Source: Piscicola geometra
Lineage: Eukaryota > Annelida > Clitellata > Hirudinida > Piscicolidae
Assembly (NCBI GenBank): GCA_943735955.1
Contig: OX030966.1
Span: forward strand, 4,498,976-4,562,975
Direction of reading: 5' to 3'
DNA length: 64,000 nt
A program made the position numbers and the translations under genes. The stretch's first letter is position 1. Each line of letters begins with the position of its first letter. The notes beneath the pieces were generated by a model. The model was not told where the DNA came from and made no database searches. It saw nothing but the letters and a program-made list of their open reading frames with translations. Shown here piece by piece: positions 35,948-56,611 of this stretch.

Positions 35948-37151
35948 AAGAAGAAAAACTATCGAAATGAAACATTTACAAAATGCAGACATATCTACGA
36001 ATAATCTATCATCAACATAACTTTTATTGCGCTTTTACGTAATTCAGGGTGTTCCAATCTTCCAACTTGAATTCATTGTTACCATCTGTTGAGATTGATG
36101 ATTGTTTTATTTAATCTTTAATATTTCCATGCAGACAAAATTTGAACATTTTATTTGTTGTGTTTCCGCCTTTGACGTAGCTTGAGCTTCAGATCGGTTT
36201 TGTTTGGCATGCCTTATTTGAGTTATCAACAAACCTTCCGATAAACTGTCAGAAAAAAAACTTAGCATTTGAATAAAAATCAGAATTTTAATCAAAAACC
36301 TCTCTAGCTATTTTAATTTCTTTTAAAAACTGTATCTTGAGATATTTCAGGAAATTTTGGTCGCAGGCTTAAGCCTCTATAACCAGATAATACTGTTTTT
36401 GCTTTCATCACAATCATTGAGGCTTGTTATTTAAGTTTTTATTTTTAATTAATATATAAACCTAACCCTAATCTTAACCTTAACCCTAAACTGACGTTTT
36501 TCTGTAAAAAAAGTAAATCTGCATAGTAAATCAGCATTTAACACATTTGCAGTCTGCTTTCTTCGTATGCAGTTAACCTACATTGTAGGTCCTACAATCT
36601 CAGTGAACAGGTTAATTTGAAAATGTTTAAATCACCAACGATAGATTGATCAGCCACAGCGTACTCGCTTTTTTATAAAAATATTGTATTTTCAATTCAA
36701 AGACTAAAAACCTGATTATTATAAAAAAAAACTTATTTATATTTTATTAATATTTTTTATTTCGATAATATGAAGATCAGGCTTTTGTTGTTAGGAAGAA
36801 TTTCTGCCAGCTGTTTTCCGCTTACCTGGATTTAAAGCAGCTTGCGATTCTGCCAACAAAAAGGCTTTTGTCAAAATCTTCCACCAATTAGAAATTCCAG
36901 CCAGCTTTATATCAATCTTCCAGACCCTTCAACTCAACACCGCTTAAAAACGCTTAAACACACAAGTGTTAAAAATAATACAAATACTTTGTTCTAAAGA
37001 TTCAACATACATCATTTAAATTTTATTTATGAGAAATTAATTTTGCAAATTGCATTTAATTACTAGTTATAGTTTCTAAATTATTTCAATTTTTTAAAAT
37101 AAATGTTGAAATTATACATTAAATATATTTTTAGAACTTGTAAAGTTTTCA
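35948..37151. other. Intergenic; short telomere-like CCCTAA tract
   Basis: 36459-36491 reads CCTAACCCTAATCTTAACC and on to CCTTAACCCTAA, five to six degenerate CCCTAA units. A block at 36775-36960 holds imperfect inverted copies of GGCTTTTGTTG around CTGCCAGCTG. No gene seen. Confidence 0.5.
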
Positions 37152-37727
37152 TTAAAACTGTGACTTCAAATAATCATAACAAAAAGGCAGTTTCGCAAAC
37201 TCTTCCTCCTTGATTCTTCTTTCTTCTTCTTTCCTTTCTCTCTCTTGAACTTCTTTTTCAATATTATCCCTCTCGACTTTTTGATGCTTCCGGATAAAAT
37301 CAAATACCGAGCAATTGCTCTTTCCTTCAACTAACCCACTCAATGGGTAGACAAGTTTATGACTTATCCAACATTGCTTTGGCTCACACCACACGGCGAC
37401 ATTACAATCCTTTTCTTTTTCACATTTCAACCCGCAATTATGAATGCTTGACGCCTCTTCCTTGTTTAAACCACATTTATTTGCCAGGTCTTGCTTTTGA
37501 TACACTCTCAAACGAACAACTTCATCTTGAAATTCTGAATATTTTATGTATTTAAATCAACATTGTTAAATATAATTAATTCGTTATATTTACTAAATTT
37601 GTTAATATAAAAATACACAGAATAGTAATAATTATTTGAAATGCTACTCACTGTAGTTCCATTCCTTTTGAGCCAGCGCCACTTGCAGCAAAACCAAGGC
37701 TACCAGAAACAAATGCTTCAAGCTCAT
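37152..37727 (-). CDS. Secreted Cys-rich/charged-tail protein, paralog 1 (152 aa)
   Basis: Two exons, 37727-37652 (76 bp) and 37534-37152. Signal peptide MSLKHLFLVALVLLQVALAQ, then KFQDEVVRLRVYQKQDLANK. A Cys domain follows: IHNCGLKCEKEKDCNVAVWC, then CWISHKLVYPLSGL, then NCSVFDFIRKHQK. The C-terminal third is a Glu/Lys/Arg-rich helix (EKEVQERERKEEERRIKEEE), likely coiled or extended, ending CYDYLKSQF. The C-x3-C-x5-C-N-x-x-x-W spacing loosely recalls PAN/apple domains, but no assignment is safe. It is the most diverged of four tandem paralogs sharing exon size, intron phase and promoter motif. A TATATA box lies about 60 bp above the ATG. An extracellular role is inferred from the signal peptide only. 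Confidence 0.85.
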
Positions 37728-39223
37728 CTTGCTTTCACTGACAAAGTACTTTGCACAGTTTTAAAACTTGACTTTTATCACTGCTATATACAAATGGCTG
37801 AGAGTGAGTGGAATAAAGTGGTTTTTGAAGGAACAATGCCTAATCAGTTGTCTGATTGTTGGATATCGAACTACTGTATTGAATATCTTTTGCAAACATT
37901 TGTTTGTTTTAGTTTTTTATATGATAAAACCTTATTGTTTGAAATACTCTCTAAGAGTTAGGATCAGGTTTTTAAAAAGTACAATATTTTACAAACTATA
38001 CATGAAAACTTGTAAATAAAAGTGTTTTGCCTGTAGTTACAGTTACATTCAAAACAATAATAATAAAATTTGCTAAAACGTTCATAAAAATTTAGAGCTG
38101 CTCAACCATTACACATTTTAAGCGAAACCTATTATGAAATTAAAAATTGTAAAAGAAAATTATTCGAGATTAATGGCAATATGGCATCAGCTAATTTTTC
38201 ATTAGTATAAAACTAGGATATAACCGCAGCTTTGCTTGTCCTTTGAAGTGTTTTAAAGTTTAATAAAACAAATTTAAACTAAATTTAAATTAATTTCTGA
38301 AAATACATGATTGAATGTTGAGAAAAGTTTCACAAAAATCTAATTGTTTTAAAGAAGGGCTTAGAAATCTCAGATCTATCCTCAAAAAGCTTTCCTGCAC
38401 CCAATCATACTTCAACAGCCTTCTCTGCACTTAATTGACCACATTTTCTGCACTTAATTGACCAACCTTTCTGCATCCAATGAGCCCTCAACCACCTTTC
38501 CTCGCCTAATAAATCTTCCTCCTCTCGTTCTTGTTTAAGCAATCTGCTTAACATTTTGCGGATGCTTCTAATTTCTACCTCAATTTTGAAATACTTTCAA
38601 AGCGTTTTGAAAACGATCTCGAAAATGATGTCATGTTGCAATCCTGCTGCCACGCCTCTTCACGACCACCAGAAGCAACTCATTTTTAATTTCTGACCAG
38701 TGCCCATGGGAAGCCTTCCTTGAGCTTGTTTCAATCGAGGAATCTTCGAGGAGCTTGCTCGCCACGTCAAAAGTCTCAGCAACATCAAACTTACGGCCAT
38801 CAGCTCAATTTCTGTGAACGTCTGCATACACAATAACATCAAGTTTTTCACCAGCTGAATGTGAATTCCATACACGTCCCATTTTGGAATTATTATGAAA
38901 CAACGTGAAAATGCAATAAACTTGTTGTAACAAGTGTTATTTTTGTGATATTGATGATAGTGATTCCAACTTTAATAATTTAATAAAGTGGAATTAACCT
39001 CTTTGAAACAATAATTATGATATTCAAAATTTATTCATTGACAAAAAAATATTCTTGAAAAGTTATTTCAAGTCAAAAGGAAATCAAAAGAATGAGTTAT
39101 TCACTCGAAAAGCGTGAGTTTCTTAACAATTTTAACTTTTCATTAACAAATTTTGAATTTACTCATTAAATAAACATTTATGTTTAAAACTTATAAAGTT
39201 TTCATTTTCCAACTTTGACTTTT
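37728..39223. other. Spacer between paralogs 1 and 2; a possible exon
   Basis: 38390-38500 holds three copies of TTTCTGCACTTAATTGACCA-like sequence. On the minus strand about 38803-38631 is open for 57 codons (ADGRKFDVAETFDVASKLLE, then SHGHWSEIKNELLLVV) and ends at TGA. It has no ATG and no recognised family, and could be an exon relic. Confidence 0.35.
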
Positions 39224-39780
39224 CTAATACTCAGAACAAGTGCGGTCGGCTTCTTCTTCTGCTGCAATTCTTCCTTCTTCTTCTTCTTTTTTTTTCTTTT
39301 CCTCAATTTCTTTTTCAATGGCTGCTCTCTCCTCTTTTTGATGCTTTCTGATGAAATCAACAACTTTGCATTTATTCTTTCCTTTAACCAACCCATTCAA
39401 AGGGTAGACAAGCTTTTCGCTTGTCCAACAATGCTTTTTTTCACACCAAACGACCACATTACATTCCTTTTCTTTTTCACATTTAGAGACACAATTATGA
39501 ATGTTCGTCGACTCTTCCTCCAGTATGAAGTCATATTTGTCTCGAAGGTCGTGATTTAGATACAATCTCAAACGGACGTATGTATCTCCAAATTCTGTAT
39601 ATTATATGTCATTAAATCGATTTTAATATTTTGTATATAAAAAAATATCAACAATACCAGGTCTCAGAATATAAATAACTCTTTACAATTATACAAAGAC
39701 TCACTGTAGGTCCATTCTTTTTGAGCCAGCGTCACTTGCAGCAAAACCAAGGCTACCAGAAACAAGTGCTTCAAATCCAT
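39224..39780 (-). CDS. Secreted Cys-rich/charged-tail protein, paralog 2 (148 aa)
   Basis: Exons 39780-39705 (76 bp) and 39594-39224. Signal peptide MDLKHLFLVALVLLQVTLAQ is nearly identical to paralog 1. The Cys domain is IHNCVSKCEKEKECNVVVWC, CWTSEKLVYPLNGL and KCKVVDFIRKHQK. The tail is a Glu/Lys-rich helix with a run of six Lys codons, ending RTCSEY. TATATAA (about 39838-39844) precedes the conserved AAAACTGTGCAAA motif and the ATG. It is intact, with no stops or frame breaks. Confidence 0.87.
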
Positions 39781-40735
39781 CTTGTCTTCTCTGACAAAGT
39801 ACTTTGCACAGTTTTAAAATGTAACTTCTGTCGCTCTTATATAAAAAAGCTGAAGATAAGCGAAATATAAAGGTTCTTTGAAAGAACAATGCTTTATTAT
39901 CGAACTACTGTATTGAATATTTTTTGGCAAACATTTTTTTTGCTATTTTAGTTTTTCCATGAATAAAAAATCATTTTTAAAAAAAGGCTTTTTAAATATC
40001 TCACTTTCAGTATACCCTATAACTCCATGTATATCTTCACATGCTTTTGAATATAAAGATTTTAAAAATGCTTCAAAAGTCATAAATTTGTTGAATAATT
40101 TATAATTAAGTAGTTTGAATTAATATTTCATTGTTATTAGAGACTTTATTTTTCTATAAAAATGACTATGTAATAAAATGAGCTCATGCAAACGGAACGA
40201 CTACTGGACGATAACGTTAACCATAAAGACGAAATGTCAGACCTCAAACGACGATTTGAAATTTATTATTTGAACATTTTATATATAAAATCAAATCAAA
40301 AAAATATTCTTATAAGATAATAAATGTCGATAATTATGAATATAATGAATGGACGTTTAAAATCTATCGGCGAGCATCTGCTAGCCTTATCGATGGTTTG
40401 CAACCTAGAGCCGATTGCTGGCACGACGTCGCGCGCTATGTGGGTTAGAGTATAAAGAGTTGATGTTTCACGGTTCATAGGCATTAGAAAAAACCACCCT
40501 TTAAACTTGAAAACGCTTACACACGCAGGTTCTCAAGACGCTCGAAATAAATGATTTATTTCAGAAAGGATTCACAAAACATCAATGAAATTGTTATTCA
40601 TAGGAAAGTAATTTGGGAAATTGCATTTAATAACACTTGATAGAAAAAATTTGTTCGTTTGAACTACTAAACGATTTTAATTTTTAACTGAATATTGAAA
40701 TTATTCATTAAATAAAGATGTTAAACTTTGGCTTT
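39781..40735. other. Spacer between paralogs 2 and 3
   Basis: AT-rich apart from a short GC-rich patch at 40370-40450 (CGATGGTTTGCAACC ... GACGTCGCGCGC) with no recognisable gene. No SINE seen here. Confidence 0.4.
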
Positions 40736-41292
40736 CTAATACTCAGAGCAAGTCATATCCGCTTCCATCTCTGCTGCAATTCTTCGCTCTTCCTCTTCTT
40801 TCCTTTTTCTCTCTTCACTTTCTCTTTCGATGGTTTCTCTTTCCTCTTTTTGATGATCTCTGACAAATTCAATAACCTTGCAATTTTCCCTTCCTTTAAC
40901 CAACCCAGTTACTGGGTAGAAGAATTTACCAGCTGTCCAGCAATGATTTTTTTTACACCACACGACGACATTACATTCCTTGCGTTTTAAACATGTCAAC
41001 ACACAATTCAGAACGCTCGTAATCTCTTCTTCCAGTATTAAGTCAAATTTGTCTCTAAGGTCCTGATTTTGATAATATTTTACACCGGGAGTTTCATCTC
41101 CAAATTCTGTATATTGTGTATATTTGGATCAAAATTGTGAGCTTTACTATAGTTTAATACTGAAAATATTCAGCATAGTAATACTATTTTAAAATTCTAT
41201 AATTTAAAAGACTCACTGTAGTTCCATTGAAGTTGGGCTAACGCCACATTCAGCAAGACAGACGCTATCAGAAACACGTGCTTCAAACCCAT
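40736..41292 (-). CDS. Secreted Cys-rich/charged-tail protein, paralog 3 (148 aa)
   Basis: Exons 41292-41217 (76 bp) and 41106-40736. Signal peptide MGLKHVFLIASVLLNVALAQ. Mature part KFGDETPGVKYYQNQDLRDK, then LNCVLTCLKRKECNVVVWC, CWTAGKFFYPVTGL and NCKVIEFVRDHQK, then the Glu/Lys/Arg helix and terminal MTCSEY. The last 50 residues are identical to paralog 4, so this pair duplicated recently or underwent gene conversion. The promoter has a weaker box (TATAAG). Confidence 0.87.
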
Positions 41293-41670
41293 CTTTCCTT
41301 CACTAGTAAAAAGCTTTTTGCACAGTTTTAAAATTTACTTTGTATCCCTCTTAATACTCTTATACAGTTGAGAATAAGTGAAACAAAGAGGTTCTGTAAG
41401 AGAACAATGTGTTTTAATTAGCTGTCTGATTGTTGGATTATCGAACTACTGTATTGACTATCTTTTGCAAACATTTGTTTGTTATTTTAGTTTTTCCCAG
41501 AATATAATACCTTTTTGTTTGAAATACTCTCTGTTATCACAATGTTTGATGTTTCAAACAACTTTTCCACTATCTTTTCCTTTTTTTCCGATCACTCTCA
41601 ACCTTTCTAAAGTCGAAAAATTTAATTCTCGCAATTATACGATGTCTTATATAAACCATTTATACATTAG

Positions 41671-41823
41671 TGAACGGGTAGCCGAGTCGGTAACGAATCT
41701 CGGCTTGACCAATAATGCTAGGTCCTAGGTTCAAGTGCAACCTAATAACCCAAAGGCGCAAATAAAAATATGCAGCCTAAGTGGCCTGCAAGCCCGTTCG
41801 GGTTATACGCCACTATAATAATG
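41671..41823 (+). mobile_element. tRNA-derived SINE (family A copy 2)
   Basis: An internal Pol III promoter is visible: A box TAGCCGAGTCGG (about 41679-41690) and B box GGTTCAAGTGC (41728-41738), spaced as in a tRNA gene. A tRNA-unrelated body then ends CGCCACTATAATAAT. The flanking 3' sequence resumes the paralog-4 repeat unit, so the SINE lies at the junction between duplicated units. Confidence 0.7.
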
Positions 41824-41937
41824 CTCGTCATAACACTTGATGGAAAAAAAATTTATTCGTTTGAACTATTAAACGATTTTAATTTTTAACTGAATATTGA
41901 AGTTAGTCATTAAATAAAGATGTTAAACTTTGGCTTT

Positions 41938-42485
41938 CTAATACTCAGAGCAAGTCATATCCGCTTCCATCTCTGCTGCAATTCTTCGCTCTTCCTCTTC
42001 TTTCCTTTTTCTCTCTTCACTTTCTCTTTCGATGGTTTCTCTTTCCTCTTTTTGATGATCTCTGACAAATTCAATAACCTTGCAATTTTCCTTTCCTTTA
42101 TCTAACCCAGTTACTGGGTAGAATAATTTACCAGCTGTCCAGCATTCATTACCTGCACATCCCAAGACGACATTACATTCCTTGCGTTTCAAACATGCCA
42201 ACACACAATTCAGAACGCTCGTAATATTATTCTCCTCCATAAAGCCAAATTTGTCGCTAATGTCGTGGTTGTAATGATATTTTACACCGACAGTTTCATC
42301 TCCATATTCTGTATATTTTGTATATTTGGATCAAAATTGTGATCTTTACTATAGTTTATTATTGAAAATATTCAGCATATTTTAAAATTCTATAATTTAA
42401 AAGACTCACTGTAGTTCCATTCCATTACGGCAAACGCCACTTGCAGCAAGACAGACGCCATCAGGAACAGGTGCTTCAAACCCAT
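41938..42485 (-). CDS. Secreted Cys-rich/charged-tail protein, paralog 4 (148 aa)
   Basis: Exons 42485-42410 (76 bp) and 42308-41938. Signal peptide MGLKHLFLMASVLLQVAFAV. The mature part starts at EYGDETVGVKYHYNHD. The Cys domain is LNCVLACLKRKECNVVLGC and CWTAGKLFYPVTGL. The Trp before the fourth Cys found in the other three copies is Gly here. The tail is identical to paralog 3. The unit repeats at about 1.2 kb, and homology extends through the 3' flank (ACTTGATGGAAAAAAA, TTGAACTATTAAACG). TATATAA lies at 42541-42550. Confidence 0.87.
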
Positions 42486-42965
42486 CTTTCCTTCGCTAGT
42501 AAAAGGCTTTTTGCACAGTTTTTAAATTTATTTTTATCACTCTTATATAAACAGTAAGTGAAACAAAGAGGTTCTGTAAGAGAAAAATGTGTTTTAATTA
42601 GCTGTCTGATTGTTGGATTATCGAACTACTGTATTGACTATCTTTTGCAAACATTTGTTTGTTATTTTAGTTTTTCCCAGAATATAAAACCTCTTTGTTT
42701 GAAATACTCTCTGTTATCACAATGTTTGATGTTTCACACAACTTTTCCATAACCTTTTCCTTTGTCTCCGATCCCTCTCATTGATTGATAAACTATCGGA
42801 CGGCTGCGTCATCTGTAGAATAACATTGAAGTATTTGTGATTGAATAAAATAGATAAAGTTTATGATTTCAAAAACCATAAATCCCCTCTGAACACTTGA
42901 AATAAAAATAATTTATACAGATATTATTACAGATATTATCAAAGATTTCAAAAAATGCTTCAATG
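42486..42965. other. 5' flank of paralog 4
   Basis: Sequence up to about 42775 is homologous to 41293-41595 upstream of paralog 3, marking the outer edge of the duplicated unit. Nothing else seen. Confidence 0.5.
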
Positions 42966-42974
42966 TTTACAGCT

Positions 42975-43565
42975 ATTTATACAAAGATCTATACCGATAT
43001 TTATACAGATATTTATACAGATATTTATACAGATATTTATACAGATATTTATACAGATATTTATACAGATATTTATACAGATATTTATACAGATATTTAT
43101 ACAGATATTTATACAGATATTTATACAGATATTTATACAGATATTTATACAGATATTTATACAGATATTTATACAGATATTTATACAGATATTTATACAG
43201 ATATTTATATAGATATTTATACAGATATTTATACAGATATTTATACAGATATTTATACAGATATTTATACAGATATTTATAAAGATATTTATACAGATAT
43301 TTATACAGATATTTATACAGATATTTATACAGATATTTATACAGATATTTATACAGATATTTATACAGATATTTATACAGATATTTATACAGATATTTAT
43401 ACAGATATTTATACAGATATTTATACAGATATTTATACAGATATTTATACAGATATTTATACAGATATTTATACAGATATTTATACAGATATTTATACAG
43501 ATATTTATACAGATATTTATACAGATATTTATACAGATATTTATACAGATATCTATACAGATATA
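42975..43565. repeat. 12-bp tandem repeat (CAGATATTTATA)n
   Basis: Nearly 50 copies with very few changes (single variants near 43208 and 43280). Because 12 is divisible by three, frames on both strands stay open (TDIY and INIC repeats). These are not genes. Confidence 0.97.
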
Positions 43566-46074
43566 TATGTATGCAATATAAATCTGCTCATTGTGAAGAG
43601 TTATATTGCATATGAGGTCTTTTGAGATGACTTGTTCTCGAATTACGCCATGAAGTTCCTGCTGCATGGACCTTGAGGGGCCCACTTTTATAATTCATAT
43701 TCTATTAATTTTAAAAAAAAATGTTTTTTGAAAACGTTTTATTTTGGTCTTGCACGCTTCACAGAGGCAAAGGAAGGTTTCTGTATTAGGCTATTTAAGC
43801 ACGATTTAAAGTTATTGAATAGCTACATTTTTTTATTCCTTGATGAAGCCTAAATAAAGGTGTTGATGCAAAAAGATCTATTGAATATTGAGATTAAGCC
43901 CAATTACCTACTATTTATTCTAGGCTGTAACTATTTAATGACACATAACATTCCATATATAGTGCATACTGAAATGTCTGGGTCTTTAAAAAACCTTCAA
44001 AAAGAGCTTTTAAAGAATTCTAACGAATGCTAAAGGTCCTTGAATAGCATTAACGCACTTGAAATTTTTTATTCTGAGTAATAAATATATACAGACATAT
44101 GTCAACCAAGTCTCAAGTTTTTAATTGCCATAAAGTATAATTTGACCATGAAAGGGATTCATTTAATATGAAAAATAGAAAAAAATAATAATTTCGATAA
44201 TAACTTTAAAAATTAAAATTTTCGGTTTTAACGACACTATGAATGAAGCAGACGATTATTGAATGGACGAAGAAGTATTTTGCTAATATAAACCAAATAA
44301 TCATTTTAACATGATCTTAAAAACAAAGTATGCAAATAAAATTGATAACAAAAAGTTCCGTTTGATCATTAAATTTTTATTTTACTAGTTTTTAAATTCA
44401 AAAACGTAAATGTTCAAATGGAGGCTCTGATATCCTTGCTGCAATCCGAAAGTTATTTGACTCCGCATTGTTTTTCCTTTTTAATATTTAGCTTTTTAAT
44501 AGGCCTTAGCGGTTTATTTTGATTTAATTTGTCTCATATTTGTATTTTTTATTTTGTAAAATGAAATAAATGAGAGGTTGTGACAGAAAAAAAGGGAATA
44601 AATTAGATTAGGTGTTGCCGTCAAACTAAATATAAATCTGTAAAGTATTTACATGGAATAGTCTTTTAATGAGCTTTAAATTCGTTTGAAATAAATAAAA
44701 ATTCGTTTTTAATTAGATTGCAATTGACTTGATTACTTCATTGAAAGACGATGCTTTTTGAAGGCAAAGCAACCGAGATACTGACATTTTCATGAAATTC
44801 CTAAATACCATTTTCCAGTTTCTCTTTCTTAAAATGAAAAATAGAAGTACAAATTGCATATTAAAAAAATATTTTTTTTATGAAGGACGTTTATTTATTG
44901 GTCTAGATCATCTTGAAACAAACCATTTATTTTAGAAAACGTGAGTGTCTGGTGATGTGGCCAAAAGTTTGCTAGCTCGCAAAAACTCCATGTATAAGAC
45001 GCACCAGCTTCTGAAAGAAACTTTAATGTACAAAAAAGTACCTCTTATGCATAATGTTTCATGGTATATACAAAATATATATATATATAAAAGTAAAAGC
45101 AGGTAATTTTCGTGTTTGTACTCGACGCCGCTCAGCTGTTCGAATTCAAGTTTGAAAAGAATGAACTATTTATTTAAACATTGTGAAGTTTTTCACTGAC
45201 TCAGGTTTCTGCTTGCATTTTGTTGGCATATTTCCCAGGTTCTCTTTTCAGACTTCCGTGATACCTTTAAAGAATTTTGTAGTAAAAGCATATTGTATAA
45301 ACAAAATTATAATTATAAATTAATTAGTTAATTAATTGGTTTTCATTATAAATCTAGATCATATTTTGTTAATATATTCATGAAAATTACTTGTTCGAAA
45401 TTAAAATGTTGCCTGAATCCATTCAAAAATCTTAGTTCCGCAAAAGCATGGTGAGTAAAAGCATTAAAAAAATATATTTATATTATAATCGTATAGTAAT
45501 TTGGAGAAATAGTAGCGCAATAAAACATTTCTTTTAAAAAAACATTTTATAAATTTAATAAATTGTGAATAAAAAAAATTAACACTAATAAATGTTATGA
45601 ATTTATTATTATCTTTATTTTTGACTAATATTTTATTTATTATTGATATTATTTAGTTTCTCATGAAATTTACGACAAGCCTAACAAATTTTAACACTTG
45701 AATACAATTTCTTCGTTTTGTATAATTCGTTCACCATAACGCACTTTGAAATATTAATATTTTTCAATTGTATTGTATTGTATTTCATTGCATTGTATTG
45801 TATTTCATTTCATTGTATTTTATTATATTGTTTTTTATTGTATTGTGTTGTATTGTATTGTGTTGCATTGTATTGTGTTTTATTGTATTGTATTGTATTG
45901 TGTTTTATTATATTGTATTGCGTTTTTTTGTATTTTATTGTATTGTATCGTGTTGTGTTGTATTATATTGTATTTTATTGTGTTTTTTTGTTTTTTTGAC
46001 AAGGGTCAACAATAGCTAAAACAAAAAATACCATAAAAACAAAAAATTATAGAAGTCAATGCAACAACCGACAG
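43566..46074. other. AT-rich intergenic with a (TATTG)n array
   Basis: 43566-45767 shows no exon on either strand. 45768-45990 is degenerate (TATTG)n. The SLC5 promoter and any 5' UTR exon should lie here. Confidence 0.55.
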
Positions 46075-55454
<9,380 letters not shown>

Positions 55455-56611
55455 TGCTCTCTACTGGATAGCTACAGTGTAGAATAACTGATAAATACTT
55501 CAAATAAATAACGTATTCGAACTATAACTTCAAATAAATTTCCTATATATTCAAAGATGGGAACAATTTTATTCGCAGATGGTTAGAATGATTTAAGCAT
55601 ACTGAAAAGGTCATATTAAAAAATCAAAATTTTATATTTTTGAAAATCTATTTTAAATTTTTCTGCCTTTATTTGAAATGATTATTAAAATACAAAGTAA
55701 TGCTTTTCAATGATGCAGATTTAGAAACAAGGCATTAATAAACTAGTTTCCATTGCTTGATAAGTTCGCATCTTTTAGCTTCATGAAGTCTTTACTTCCT
55801 TATTTGGCATTGAAATATATTGTGCGCCTTATACATGGTTATAAAAATGTCATTTAATGTTATTTAATCATGATGATCTTCAATGATTCATTCTCATGTT
55901 TATTATCCCCGTCATAATAGTTTGATGAAGACAATCTGTCCCGGTCATTTGATTCCATTATTTTAGTATGAATAAAATATTAAATTGCGTATTTTATGTA
56001 AATTTTAAAATAATAAATAAAAAACTATAAAGTCCAAACAAGAATATTTAAATTTACAAAATCACAAAGCTTCTTAAACCCTCTTCTACTCGAAGACTCT
56101 AACAGACGTTTTGAGACAATTCCCAAAGGCCTCGTTCAGAGAGAGGTTCAACAAGATCAAATCTCAACAGCACTGGTGTTTGTTTCAACCGTACACCCTG
56201 CTTTCAATTCGTTTCCAGTTTTTCTAGGTAGGCTTTGAAGCGAGAACATCTGGATTAAATGAGATTAAAAACTAGATTTTTTACCGTGGCACCATGTGTC
56301 ACAAAGGATAAGTGAAAAAAATTAATAAAAAATTTCCTTTTAATTTTTATATTTTTACACTTTTTAAAACGGTATCCAAGAATCTTCTTGGTAAAAATTT
56401 TCTTTTTAAACTTAAGCGCTTTGTTGATTCCACTACAGGTGAGTTCTCAGGTATTGCCGTAAAAACAACAAACATAACTTGAAGATAATTATTTCTATAA
56501 ATCACATTTTGAAACAAAACTAGAAATGTCACGTTACGTAGCTTGAGATTTTTTACTTTTTTGCAAAACGTTTGACCCACAAAATATAAAACTCGATTTA
56601 TCCGTCTTAAA
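55455..56611. other. Intergenic between SLC5 and claudin-like gene
   Basis: AT-rich. It contains the SLC5 3' end (AATAAA-like ATAAATAA near 55505) and the upstream region of the next gene. No exon recognised. Confidence 0.5.

Larger units (their letters stand above)
37760..42550 (-). promoter_or_regulatory. Shared core promoter of the four secreted paralogs
   Basis: Each gene has a TATA-like box (37785-37790, 39836-39846, 41358-41365, 42541-42550) 60-75 bp above its ATG. Between box and ATG lies the conserved AAAACTGTGCAAA (TTTGCACAGTTTT on the + strand), which probably spans the start site and 5' UTR. The spacing is almost constant, suggesting co-expression. Confidence 0.6.

Noticed and set aside
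36107..36295. Minus-strand ORF with signal-like start MIKILIFIQMLSFF
   Set aside because: No supporting exons, no Cys pattern, AT-rich chance hydrophobicity is likely.
40370..40450. GC-rich patch that might be a tRNA gene
   Set aside because: No A/B box pair and no cloverleaf with an anticodon stem could be drawn.
42955..43685. 241- and 220-codon ORFs on both strands
   Set aside because: 12-bp tandem array keeps frames open on both strands; repeat peptides only.
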